Assembly: GCA_016234445.1 (NCBI GenBank)
Contig: JACRBT010000004.1
Coordinates: 310,001 to 374,000 of the forward strand
DNA length: 64,000 bases
Direction: 5' to 3'
Source of the DNA: Chloroflexota bacterium
Lineage (GTDB): Bacteria > Chloroflexota > Dehalococcoidia > Tepidiformales > Tepidiformaceae
In this document: positions 7,427 to 15,188 of the stretch, piece by piece
How the letters are laid out: every line of letters begins with the position of its first letter
Position numbering within the stretch: position 1 is the first letter of the stretch
Program-made: the position numbers and the translations under genes
The notes under the pieces: model-generated
Databases searched by the model: none
What the model saw: only the letters and a program-made list of their open reading frames with translations
What the model was told of the DNA's origin: nothing

Positions 7427-7813
7427 TCACCGGGCGAGGTTGGGCGCGTCCACCTTCAGCTTGTTGTTCACCACCAGTCCCAGGTGGGTCATGACCCGCG
7501 ATCGCATCGGTTCTTCGTCGGCGAGGCCGTCGCGGATGCGGGCGGCCAGGTCCGCGTTGCGGCGGCGGGTCGCCTCCCGCCACTCGGCCACGGTGCCCGG
7601 CCGCGAATCGGGGCCGAGAAGCGCATCGAGGCTCTCCCATTCGGCGGCCAGGTGCTCTTCTTCGTGCTGAAGTTCCCGCCGGATGATGTCGAGCGCGTTG
7701 GCGGAGACGCGGGCGTGGAAGTTGATCCGCCCGGTGGTGTTCGCCATCACGTCGTCGCGCAGGAACCCAACGACAGCGCCAAGCAGTTCATCGACGGTGG
7801 GATGGTCCTGCAC
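7427..7813 (-). CDS. DUF6285-type protein
   Basis: 128-residue acidic, helical protein beginning VQDHPTVDELLGAVVGFLRDDV, with GRINFHARVSANALDIIRREL, which I recognise as the DUF6285 pattern; the function is unknown. The start is GTG at 7811-7813, two bases after the phosphotransferase stop, with a GGAAGGAAGGGG tract upstream. DUF6285 proteins often accompany an aminoglycoside-phosphotransferase-like protein and acyl-CoA dehydrogenases, and here the phosphotransferase precedes it directly. A subunit or accessory factor for that kinase is a reasonable inference. Confidence 0.7.
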   Translation of the reverse strand: MQDHPTVDELLGAVVGFLRDDVMANTTGRINFHARVSANALDIIRRELQHEEEHLAAEWESLDALLGPDSRPGTVAEWREATRRRNADLAARIRDGLADEEPMRSRVMTHLGLVVNNKLKVDAPNLAR

Positions 7814-7815
7814 GG

Positions 7816-8841
7816 TTAGCCCCTTCCTTCCAGCATGTCGAGCAGCGCCTGTTCCATGTCGGCGGTGCGGCGGCCGATGGTCGCGAGTTCGACGCTCTTG
7901 CTGACGCCCGAGAGGTACCGCTCGGCCTGGGTGATGGTGATGACGCCCCACTTCAGGTTCGCGAAGACTTCCCAGAAGCGGACCCGCTCGGGGTCGACCG
8001 GGAACCCGCCGGCAGCTTCATAGGCGGCGAAGAACGGCTCGCGGTCGCCGACGCCGGCCACGGGCTTCGTCCCCCCGAAGCGCCAGGCCCGGCACATCAC
8101 CCAGCCAAGGTCCTCCATCGGGTCGCCGAAATGCGCCAGTTCCCAGTCGATCACCGCCCGGAGCCCCTCTTCGCCGAAGATCACGTTCCCCAGGCGGAAG
8201 TCTCCGTGGACGAGGATGGGATCGACCGAGGGCGGGGGCAGCCGCTGCTTCAGCCAGCGAAGGACGAGTTCGAAGACCGGGTGAGGGTCCCGCGACTGGA
8301 GCCGGAACGTAGCCTCCCATTCGGCCACTTGCGATTCGGCCGGCGAGACCCCCGGGGCGGGCGCGGGCAGGCGTCGCAGCTCCGGGTGGCGGCTCAGGTC
8401 GATCCGGTGGATGCGGGCAAGGCTCTCGCCAAGCTGCGCCGGGAGCACCTCCCGGGCTGCCGCGTACTGGTCGCCCCGGACCAGGCGGGCGCCCAGCGTC
8501 TCGCCGGGGACCCGCTTCATCGTGAAGAAGTTGACGCCGAAGCGGCCGATGTCGCCGTCCCAGAGCGGCTCCGGGGCGCGGACGCCGTTCTCCCAGGCGG
8601 CCTTGATCAGCGAGTACTCCAGTTGGCGGCCGGGCGAGGTCATGCCCTCGCCGGGGTCGGCCCGGAAGATCGCTTCCAGGTGCTCGGTGGCGGACCCCTT
8701 CTCGACGTCGGCGTCAAACGTCCAGGTCTCGCGAGAAGCGCCGCCAGACAGCCGCGACAGGTCCGTGACCCGCACAGCCGAGGCAGGCGCCTTCTCCCGG
8801 ATGAACTGCTCCAGGCCGTTCCGGACGGTTTCGACGTCCAA
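7816..8841 (-). CDS. APH/ACAD10-like phosphotransferase family protein
   Basis: 341-residue protein-kinase-fold phosphotransferase of the aminoglycoside phosphotransferase/ACAD10-like group. LSGGASRETWTFDA is the ATP-binding loop, VHGDFRLGNVIF the catalytic loop (HGDxxxxN) and AVIDWELAHFGDP the metal-binding DxD/DFG equivalent. Family members linked to acyl-CoA metabolism are thought to phosphorylate hydroxyl groups on acyl substrates rather than drugs, so I do not call it a resistance gene. The start codon is TTG with GGTGGAG upstream, 3 nt after the stop of the previous gene. It sits in a three-gene cassette with a DUF7064-like gene upstream and DUF6285 downstream. Confidence 0.85.
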   Translation of the reverse strand: MDVETVRNGLEQFIREKAPASAVRVTDLSRLSGGASRETWTFDADVEKGSATEHLEAIFRADPGEGMTSPGRQLEYSLIKAAWENGVRAPEPLWDGDIGRFGVNFFTMKRVPGETLGARLVRGDQYAAAREVLPAQLGESLARIHRIDLSRHPELRRLPAPAPGVSPAESQVAEWEATFRLQSRDPHPVFELVLRWLKQRLPPPSVDPILVHGDFRLGNVIFGEEGLRAVIDWELAHFGDPMEDLGWVMCRAWRFGGTKPVAGVGDREPFFAAYEAAGGFPVDPERVRFWEVFANLKWGVITITQAERYLSGVSKSVELATIGRRTADMEQALLDMLEGRG

Positions 8842-8844
8842 GGC

Positions 8845-9795
8845 TTACTCCACCTGGTCGAGGTATTCGCTCAGGCCGTAGCCTTTGCGGTCGCCATCGA
8901 GGGTGTACTCGGTCATGCCCTCGCCGATGTGGGTGAACTGCCCGGCCCGGCGGTTTCGCAGGGGGATGAAGCCCTTCACGACGCCATCGACCGTGTGCTC
9001 GGTCCCGTCGGCGAGCTTCACCTTCGCCTTGAGGGTGCTGTGGTAGTTGGTGTTGCCTTCGTATCCCGTGTCCACCTTCGCGTCCACGATCTGGACGATC
9101 TTGTCACCCTTGTGGAACACCCCGCCGACCCGGTCGCCAACGATGGAGATGACCATTCCCATGTCGTCGCCAAAGTTCCCGGTGATCCAGCGGTACGATG
9201 GCGTCGACTGCCAGTAGCGCGGCCCCCAGGAGTGGTCGCGGAGCCCGTGGCCGGTCAGGGTGACCACCGGGCCGTCGTCGATCTGGAGCGTCCCCGAAAC
9301 CTTCATGTGCTGCTCGTAGTGGGCGCGCGCGAAATCGTTGCCGGACTTCTCGTCGGCGACGTGGCCATAGATGGGGCCGACGCCTTCGTGGACGAGGTCG
9401 AGCTTGAGCCGCTTGTGGGGGTTCTCCTTGAAGGCGACGGAGGGTTCGCGCATCTCCCGGGGGTCCTTGAGGAACACCGCCGAGCCGTCGTAGGTGGTCC
9501 GGATCTTCTCGCCCGGGACGAGGACGTCGACCTTGAGCCCGCCGGCGTCCCAGCCGTCGTTGGTGGTGATCTGGGGGCGCTTGTAGTTGAAGAGGGCCGA
9601 ACCGTCGGGCTGATAGACGATCACCGTCATCTCGGCGTGGCCTTCGTTCGCCCGGTTGCCGATGCGGAGAAAGCCGCCGAGGTTCTGGGCGCGATCGAAG
9701 AAGTTGAAGTAGACGGATTCGTTGAAGTTCTCTTCGGGGCCGAGGGGATGGGTGTAGTCGTCTTCAGGCTTGACGTTGCCGACGATGGTGACCAT
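8845..9795 (-). CDS. DUF7064/DUF7065-like (AttH/CrtC-type) beta protein
   Basis: 316-residue protein rich in predicted beta strands, with a conserved-looking GHGLRDHSWGPRYWQ motif at about residue 185 that I associate with the DUF7064/DUF7065 families, lipocalin-like double-barrel proteins related to AttH/hydroxyneurosporene-synthase folds. No signal peptide is seen. The ATG at 9793-9795 starts at the first strand; the longer open frame upstream overlaps the divergent VOC gene and is rejected. It is first in the cassette with the phosphotransferase and DUF6285 genes. A lipid or small-molecule binding or modifying role is plausible but unproven. Confidence 0.65.
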   Translation of the reverse strand: MVTIVGNVKPEDDYTHPLGPEENFNESVYFNFFDRAQNLGGFLRIGNRANEGHAEMTVIVYQPDGSALFNYKRPQITTNDGWDAGGLKVDVLVPGEKIRTTYDGSAVFLKDPREMREPSVAFKENPHKRLKLDLVHEGVGPIYGHVADEKSGNDFARAHYEQHMKVSGTLQIDDGPVVTLTGHGLRDHSWGPRYWQSTPSYRWITGNFGDDMGMVISIVGDRVGGVFHKGDKIVQIVDAKVDTGYEGNTNYHSTLKAKVKLADGTEHTVDGVVKGFIPLRNRRAGQFTHIGEGMTEYTLDGDRKGYGLSEYLDQVE

Positions 9796-9886
9796 TGTTC
9801 GCTCCACGCTGAGGGTTGGCGCCGCGCCACGGATGGCCGCATTGTAGCCCACCCGGGGGCGCCCGTCCCGGCGCCGGGGAGAAGCG

Positions 9887-10567
9887 ATGAAGCTCGCCAA
9901 ACAACATGTCGACGTCGGCCTGTTCACCAACAACGCGGAGGCGATGATGCGCTTCTGGCAGGGGGAAGTGGGCCTCCCCTTCGAAGAGACGCTCCCCCTC
10001 GGTGGCGGGATGCGCCAGCAGCGCCACGGCATGAACGGCTCCGTGCTCAAGATCAACGATGCCCGCGACCCCTTGCCCGAAGAGCCACCGGCCGGCTACC
10101 GCGAACTGACCATCGCCCGCCCCGGCCTCCCGGCCCCGCGGCGGCTGAACGACCCCGACGGGAACGCCGTCCTGCTCGTCCCCCCCGGCGAGGGCGGCGT
10201 CGCCGGGATCGGCATGCGGCTGGCGGTGGCGGACGCAGCGGCGTTCCACAACTTCTACGGTCGTGTCCTCGAACTCGAAGCCTGCGGGGAGAACGCCTAC
10301 CGCTGCGGGGACTCCGTGCTCTCCTTCATCCAGGAGGCCGGGGTCGGTCGGGCCGGGGAGATGCGCGCCCGCGGCTATCGCTACCTGACGATCCAGGTCT
10401 GGGACGTCGACGGCGAACACGCCGGGTTCCTCGCCCGGGGCGCCGAAGAGGGCCAGCCGCCGCGCACCCTCGGGAGCACGGCGCGTATCTCCTTCATCCG
10501 TGACCCCGGCGGCAACTGGATCGAGGTCTCCCAGCGGGCATCCCTGACCGGGGCGTTGCCGGGGTAG
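9887..10567 (+). CDS. VOC (glyoxalase/dioxygenase-fold) family protein, two domains
   Basis: 226-residue protein with two vicinal-oxygen-chelate modules. The first begins KQHVDVGLFTNNAEAMMRFW and ends LNDPDGNAVLL (about residues 4-102). The second begins GIGMRLAVADAAAFHNFYG and ends SFIRDPGGNWIEV (about 108-215). DPDGN and DPGGNWIE are the characteristic final-strand motifs carrying a metal-ligand glutamate in active members. The substrate is unknown. GGGGAG precedes the ATG closely. It is divergent from the DUF7064-like gene across 91 bp. Confidence 0.85.
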   Translation: MKLAKQHVDVGLFTNNAEAMMRFWQGEVGLPFEETLPLGGGMRQQRHGMNGSVLKINDARDPLPEEPPAGYRELTIARPGLPAPRRLNDPDGNAVLLVPPGEGGVAGIGMRLAVADAAAFHNFYGRVLELEACGENAYRCGDSVLSFIQEAGVGRAGEMRARGYRYLTIQVWDVDGEHAGFLARGAEEGQPPRTLGSTARISFIRDPGGNWIEVSQRASLTGALPG

Positions 10568-10689
10568 CTGCCGGGCGGGCCTGTCGAGCGTTTGGGCTGC
10601 AAGCGGTAGCCTCGAAACGATCACGCGGTGCGGTTCGACACCCCCGGGGCCGGGCGGCGAGAGGCCCCGCGAACAGGAAGGAACACCCC

Positions 10690-11133
10690 ATGAGATTCGG
10701 GACCGTGCTCGCGCTCGCGTTCGGCGCATTTGCCGCCGCGTTCGCCCTTACCGCGTGCGGCGGCAGTTCAAGCAACGACAGCGGCGTCATCGCCGGGATC
10801 AGCTACATCGACGGCGCCGGCCTCCACGAAATGAACGAAACCATCGTCAACACCGGCAAGATCCCGGCAGACGCCCAGACCGTGGCCATCCGTCTCCAGA
10901 CCGTCACCCTCCTCACCGATTGGCCGGGCGAGCTCGACAAGCAGGCGAAGGCCCTTGCCGCGCTCTTCGGCGAGATGGCGAAAGAACTCGACTCCGCCAG
11001 CCCTGACCTGAAGCGGGTCGAAACCGCCGTCACCAACGCGCACGATGGCTGGCACGACTTCTCGCATGACGTCTGGCTCTACCTTGCCGGGCAGGCGAAG
11101 GTCGGTGGCGCGGAGTCGCACGAGCACCAGTAG
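10690..11133 (+). CDS. Predicted lipoprotein, unknown function
   Basis: 147-residue protein with a signal peptide and lipobox: basic MRFG, a hydrophobic run LALAFGAFAAAFA, then LTAC at residues 21-24, after which the mature part starts CGGSSSNDSG. The mature domain is helical with no cysteine clusters (MNETIVNTGKIPADAQ, LDKQAKALAALFGEMAKEL, WHDFSHDVWLYLAG). AAGGAA precedes the ATG. It is convergent with the CopCD-cytochrome fusion, so a copper link would be inference from position only. I do not recognise a family. Confidence 0.7.
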   Translation: MRFGTVLALAFGAFAAAFALTACGGSSSNDSGVIAGISYIDGAGLHEMNETIVNTGKIPADAQTVAIRLQTVTLLTDWPGELDKQAKALAALFGEMAKELDSASPDLKRVETAVTNAHDGWHDFSHDVWLYLAGQAKVGGAESHEHQ

Positions 11134-11163
11134 CCTGCCGGGGCGGCCCGGCGTCGCGGGCGT

Positions 11164-13344
11164 TTACTGGTCGGTGGCCCCGAGGGTGCGCAGGTAGTTC
11201 ACGAGGTGCCACATCTGCTCCTCGGTCAGCTTGTCCGGCCCGCTGCCCCAGGCGCGCATGGCCGTGGCCGCCACCCCGTCGTTGATGAACACGAAGAGTT
11301 GTCCGTCCGGGTGCTGGGGCACGTGCACCGTGAGGTCGAGGGGGTAGGGTTTCAGGTCGAGCCCCTTCGGCGGCACCCCCGTGGCGCCGTGGCAGGCGAC
11401 GCAGTTCTGGGTGTAGAGCTGACGGCCGGTGGAGATTGAGTCCTGGTCCGGGAAAACCGGGTTCTTGCGGAGGCCCGGCAGGGGCTGGTCCCGGTGAGTC
11501 CCGAAGACGAGGAAGAAACCGGCCGCAAACCCCGCCACCGCCAGCGACTGGTTCGCCCGGCCGATGCGGCGCCAGCGCCGGGAAACCTGGCCACGCCAGA
11601 GGAACATCCCCAGCGCCACAAAGAGCAGGAACATGCCCGTGAACTCGTTCGCGGTCATCCCCGCCGCCGGGTTCCCCCAGCGCCCGCCGCGGTTGACGTA
11701 CTGGACGGGCGGCCCGGCCGGGCGGACGTCGTAGAAGGCCTTGATGTCGTCGGCCCCCGTGCGCCGTACCTCGACCTCGATCCGCCAGCGGCCCTCTTGC
11801 GTCAGGAAGGCGCCCTGGCCAACGAATTGTCCCGCCTCTTCCGCCGGGGCCAGGGCAAGCGTCGCCGGTCCCACCGCCTGGTCCTCCTGGTACCGGAACA
11901 CGAGCTTCACGCTGTCGGCGCCGGGTTCGCCCGCGGCCGGGGTCACGGTCACCCGGTAGGTGTTGAGGCCGGTCCGGTTCGGGTCCACCTGGAGCCGGAT
12001 TCCCAGCGTGTCCGCCTGCACCGTGTGGTCGTACGGCGGCGCCTCCCGCACGTCCGGCACAGACTTGGCGACGCCGGTCTGGGTGAGCATGGCGGCGAAC
12101 ACGAACACGACCAGCCCGAGGAACGCCTCGCCGGAGACCGTCGCGATGAACCGCCGGTGTTCGCTCGCCGGGTTCGCAAGGAACCGGCGGCGGCCGCGGG
12201 TGGCGTTGTAGAGCCCCAGCGCAAGCAAGGGGACCATGAACACGACTTTGCGGAAGATCGTCAGCCCGTAGCGGGTGTCGAACAGCTCCGACGGGTTGGA
12301 GACCTCCACGAAGGCGTTGAAGATGCCCGTGCCTATCAGTGCGAACACACAAACCGAGGCCAGGAGCGAAAACCGCGGCATGACCCGGGCATAGGCGGCA
12401 TCCCGTCCGGCCGATCGGCTGGCGACCGCGAGCCCGAGGACGGCGCCCACCCAGGCAATCGCCGCCAGCCCGTGGCCGAAGTCGATCGCGCCGGCCCAGC
12501 GGCTCCCGGCCCCGGCAGCGGCGTGGCTGGTCGCTGAATAGGCGACGAGGTAGGCAGCGGCGGCGGCGAGCGAGAGGGCGGCCGCGCCCCGGCCCGCGGA
12601 AAGCCGCGCATCGACGATGACCAGGATGAACACCACCGCCGACATCCGGCTGAGCCAGTACAACCCCGAACGCGTCTCGAAGAGCAGCGACTGGAGGCTC
12701 GTCCCTGCGAAGGCATCGCTCAGCAGCTGCAGGTTGAGCAGCGTCGCCGCGCCAAGAACAACCGCGCCGGAGAGGAGGGTCCGGACGAGCACCCGTTCCG
12801 TCGCGGCGGGCACGCCCGGCCAGAGCAGGAGGATCACGCTCGCGCCCCCCACCATGGCGAGCCCGAGCAGCGACAGGAACCGCACGGCCACACCTTCGGC
12901 CAGCGGCGGCGGGTCGGGATCTGAGCCCACGCCGCCGAGCGCGTTCTCGCCCGCGGGCAGGGACCCGTCGGCGTTCAGGACCGTGAACGGGAACGAGCCC
13001 CGGTAGGCGTGCCCGTCGACCTTGGAGACGTTGCTCCAGAGCACGTTGTAGAAGCCGGGCTGGAGTACCGGCAGGTCGACCGCGACGGTCGTGTCGCGGT
13101 TTGAGGCGGCGAGGGGACCCAGCGACAGCGGGCGGCCCGACCCATCCAGGAGGGCAACGCTGGTCGACGACAGCTGCACCGGTTCCGTGAAGTCGAGCTG
13201 GATCTGTCCCGGCGCGCGGCGGAGGAACTCGTTCGAAGCCGGGACGGAGCGGGCAAGGGCGGCATGGGCGGAAGCGTCGGGGCCGGGCCTGGCGGCAAAC
13301 AGCGCCGCCGCGACCACGAGCAGGAAGAGCAGCGCGGCTTTCAC
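11164..13344 (-). CDS. CopC-CopD-cytochrome c fusion, copper-handling membrane protein
   Basis: 726-residue fusion. After a signal peptide comes a CopC-like domain (AHAALARSVPASNEF to FPFTVLNADGS, about residues 27-130), whose first mature residue would be a copper-binding His. A CopD-type membrane domain follows (about 150-430) with eight or so helices and conserved histidines (SATSHAAAG, IDFGHGLAAIAWVG). Then come a beta-rich domain, further helices at about 570-620, and a C-terminal class I cytochrome c domain with CVACH at 648-652 and a likely Met ligand in ATAMRAWG. It overlaps the upstream CopC gene by 4 nt. Roles in copper import, periplasmic copper storage or delivery to cytochrome oxidase are possible; the heme domain implies a redox step. 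Confidence 0.85.
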   Translation of the reverse strand: MKAALLFLLVVAAALFAARPGPDASAHAALARSVPASNEFLRRAPGQIQLDFTEPVQLSSTSVALLDGSGRPLSLGPLAASNRDTTVAVDLPVLQPGFYNVLWSNVSKVDGHAYRGSFPFTVLNADGSLPAGENALGGVGSDPDPPPLAEGVAVRFLSLLGLAMVGGASVILLLWPGVPAATERVLVRTLLSGAVVLGAATLLNLQLLSDAFAGTSLQSLLFETRSGLYWLSRMSAVVFILVIVDARLSAGRGAAALSLAAAAAYLVAYSATSHAAAGAGSRWAGAIDFGHGLAAIAWVGAVLGLAVASRSAGRDAAYARVMPRFSLLASVCVFALIGTGIFNAFVEVSNPSELFDTRYGLTIFRKVVFMVPLLALGLYNATRGRRRFLANPASEHRRFIATVSGEAFLGLVVFVFAAMLTQTGVAKSVPDVREAPPYDHTVQADTLGIRLQVDPNRTGLNTYRVTVTPAAGEPGADSVKLVFRYQEDQAVGPATLALAPAEEAGQFVGQGAFLTQEGRWRIEVEVRRTGADDIKAFYDVRPAGPPVQYVNRGGRWGNPAAGMTANEFTGMFLLFVALGMFLWRGQVSRRWRRIGRANQSLAVAGFAAGFFLVFGTHRDQPLPGLRKNPVFPDQDSISTGRQLYTQNCVACHGATGVPPKGLDLKPYPLDLTVHVPQHPDGQLFVFINDGVAATAMRAWGSGPDKLTEEQMWHLVNYLRTLGATDQ

Positions 13345-13910
13345 GCCCGCCGCGGCCCGAGGAGGTACATCGCCCCGGCGCCGGCGACCAGCGCGGCAAG
13401 ACCAACCGCGGTGACGAGCACCCAGGAGGTCCCTCCGCCGCCCTCGGCGAAGTCCGCCAGCCCCGGAGCCGGGGTTGGCGTTTCGCCCAGGACTGACGCC
13501 TTGAGCACCTCCTTGCCGGGCGAAGGGATGGCGTTCGGGTCGATCCGGAACGTCGTCTGCCCGGTGGCGCCGTCGCCGTCTTCGGCACTCAACGTCTTCC
13601 AGCGGACCGTGTAGTCACCGGCGGGCAGGCTCGTGGGCAGGTTGACGGAGAGCAGGCGGCGGTTGGTGTCGCTTATCACGGCCGCCTCCGTGGTGACCTC
13701 GACGCCCTTCGCGTCCACCACGTCGATGTCGTTGGCCCCCTGCTGACGGGCGAGCTCCTGGGTCATCGTCATCATGATCGAGCGGGGGGCGGCGGCAAGG
13801 ACGGCGCCGTCACCCGGGAACACCGTCGCCGGTTCGGCGTGGGCGAAGACCGCGGTGACCACCACGAGGGCAGCGATGGCGGCGGGAGCGGCGAAAAACA
13901 AGCGGCGCAT
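13341..13910 (-). CDS. CopC-domain protein with C-terminal membrane anchor
   Basis: 189-residue exported protein. The signal peptide runs through AIAALVVVTAVFA, giving a mature N-terminus HAEPATVFPGDGAVL, the CopC pattern in which the first His binds copper. The domain continues to GDYTVRWKTLSAEDGDGATGQTTF. A Pro/Gly linker and a C-terminal helix (SWVLVTAVGLAALVAGAGAMYLL) anchor it. It is first in a two-gene unit with the CopC-CopD-cytochrome fusion (ATGA overlap). TACACT lies 7 nt before the ATG and no ribosome-binding site is seen, so the transcript may be leaderless. Confidence 0.82.
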   Translation of the reverse strand: MRRLFFAAPAAIAALVVVTAVFAHAEPATVFPGDGAVLAAAPRSIMMTMTQELARQQGANDIDVVDAKGVEVTTEAAVISDTNRRLLSVNLPTSLPAGDYTVRWKTLSAEDGDGATGQTTFRIDPNAIPSPGKEVLKASVLGETPTPAPGLADFAEGGGGTSWVLVTAVGLAALVAGAGAMYLLGPRRA

Positions 13911-13917
13911 CGCCGGC

Positions 13918-13923
13918 AGTGTA
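13918..13923 (-). promoter_or_regulatory. -10-like box TACACT, 7 nt from the copC-like start
   Basis: On the minus strand TACACT is followed by seven bases (gccggcg) and the ATG at 13910. Normal -10 to +1 spacing would place the first transcribed base at or beside the start codon. There is no purine-rich site between. It is one of seven such arrangements in this window. Confidence 0.55.
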
Positions 13924-14037
13924 TCGCGGAGAGCGGTTAGCGCCCGGTCTTGCCACCCTGGCGCCTGCCGCGGACGGGGTTGACCTTGACGGCGCGGGCC
14001 GTGTTATGGTGCCCGGGCGGGGCATGGCGGTTGATGG

Positions 14038-14802
14038 ATGCATAGGCTGTTACTGACCGTGCTGTTGCTGGCGTTTGTTGCCACGGGCGGGGTCGTTGTC
14101 GTCCTCTCGAACGGCGGCGGGCACTCCGCCGAGGCGGCCACAGGGCCCTGTGGTACGACCCACGACTGGCTGAGTGCCGAAGAGTCCGAATTCATCGCCC
14201 TGCTGCAGCAGTGGCGCAACACGCACACGCTCTATCCGCCAGGCGGTTCGTCCCCGCTGACCCCCTCGATGCCGCTCAACAAAGCCGCCGCCTGGTTCGC
14301 CGAGTACCAGGTGAACGCCGGCAGCCCGGGCGGGCACGGGGATAACTATGGCCGGGACTGGAAGGATCGCGTCCGCGACTGCGGCTACGACTCGTACTGG
14401 TGGTACGGGAGCGGCGAAGGCGTCTACGCTCTCGCCTCCAGCCAGGTGCTGGACATCGGGCCCGACGAGGCAGTCGACGGACCGCCCTACAACGGCGTGA
14501 CGTACCCCGGAAGCGGCGCAACGGTGGGGGACGTTCACCCGAGCTACCCGTTCAAGTGCGTGGGCGCGGCGGTAGCCCGCTCAGCGGACGGGAAGCGCGT
14601 CGCCTGGGTGGTCGTGCTCGCGCAGTTCCCCCTGAACTCAACCTGCCCCGAGCCCGGCGGCGGCGCCCCACCCACCGTCACCACGGCGACCAATACGCCG
14701 ACGGCCACACCCACAAAGACCCCTACCAGGACCCCTACACCGACTCCCCCGGGCGCAAGGCGCGCCGTCGCCCCGGGCATGTCGAAGTGGCCCGTGGACT
14801 GA
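14038..14802 (+). CDS. Secreted CAP/SCP-like domain protein with Thr-Pro stalk
   Basis: 254-residue surface protein. A signal peptide or anchor (LLTVLLLAFVATGGVVVVL) is followed by a domain resembling the CAP (SCP/PR-1) fold: LLQQWRNTHTLYPP, a central helix AAAWFAEYQVN, GHGDNYGRDWKDRVRDCGY, GEGVYALASS and a final strand VAWVVVLAQFPL. Four cysteines could form disulfides (C37, C119, and later CVG and CPE). The C-terminus is a Thr/Pro-rich stretch (TATNTPTATPTKTPTRTPTP) of the kind common on Chloroflexota surface proteins, with no clear anchor after it. The start is uncertain because no strong ribosome-binding site precedes ATG 14038. Confidence 0.65.
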   Translation: MHRLLLTVLLLAFVATGGVVVVLSNGGGHSAEAATGPCGTTHDWLSAEESEFIALLQQWRNTHTLYPPGGSSPLTPSMPLNKAAAWFAEYQVNAGSPGGHGDNYGRDWKDRVRDCGYDSYWWYGSGEGVYALASSQVLDIGPDEAVDGPPYNGVTYPGSGATVGDVHPSYPFKCVGAAVARSADGKRVAWVVVLAQFPLNSTCPEPGGGAPPTVTTATNTPTATPTKTPTRTPTPTPPGARRAVAPGMSKWPVD

Positions 14803-14827
14803 ACCGCGGGCGTTGAACACACGAAAA

Positions 14828-14849
14828 CGGCCCGCCTCGCAACGGGCCG
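14828..14849 (-). terminator. Intrinsic terminator of the Flp pilin gene
   Basis: Read on the minus strand, CGGCCCG and CGGGCCG form a perfect 7-bp GC stem around an 8-nt loop, followed directly by TTTTCG. It lies 29 bp after the pilin stop. In the plus direction no T-run follows, so it serves the minus strand. Confidence 0.75.
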
Positions 14850-14877
14850 CCTCTACCAGACCTGGCTGCGTTGTCGC

Positions 14878-15063
14878 CTAGAAGCCGAACGAAGTCCAGG
14901 CCACCGAACCGTTGATCGAGGATCCGAGGATCCGCACCGCGCCAATGCAGGCGACGGCGATCAACGCAAGGATCATCCCATACTCGGCAAGCCCCTGGCC
15001 GGACTCGCCGCTCATCCACCGGCGCCAAAGCCGCCGCGCCGGTGCTCGCTCTTGTTCTTGCAT
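14878..15063 (-). CDS. Flp/Fap-type pilin subunit
   Basis: 61-residue type IVb pilin-like protein. A basic leader (MQEQERAPARRLWRRWMSGE) precedes SG|QGLAEYGMILALIA, where the Gly residue, the Glu at +5 and the Tyr after it match the Flp prepilin-peptidase site, followed by a 20-residue hydrophobic helix. The C-terminus is short (LGSSINGSVAWTSFGF). ATG 15063 is chosen; a GTG at 15072 is also possible. No tad/rcp assembly genes are nearby, so the subunit gene is separate from its machinery. It ends at a clear terminator. Confidence 0.85.
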   Translation of the reverse strand: MQEQERAPARRLWRRWMSGESGQGLAEYGMILALIAVACIGAVRILGSSINGSVAWTSFGF

Positions 15064-15188
15064 ACCTCTCACCCCCAGGAAGACCGAAGTTGGCCTACCA
15101 ATCAGTTCGACCGTCCGCACCCGGACCATTCGGGCAGGCGAGGGAACAGAAAGTGTCCTGGGGGTGACGAATCCCGGAAGTCCCCCCG

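Noticed and set aside
7816-8841. Aminoglycoside resistance gene
   Set aside because: The phosphotransferase fold is shared, but the neighbours (DUF6285, DUF7064-like) and divergence fit acyl-type kinases rather than drug-inactivating enzymes.
8131-10503. A 790-residue plus-strand frame across the phosphotransferase, DUF7064-like and VOC genes
   Set aside because: It is antisense to two genes with clear motifs and out of frame with the VOC gene; no start signal or domain is visible.
11030-13588. An 852-residue minus-strand frame overlapping the copper fusion
   Set aside because: Arg/Pro/Gly-rich translation in another frame of the CopC-CopD-cytochrome gene, which has all the recognisable motifs.
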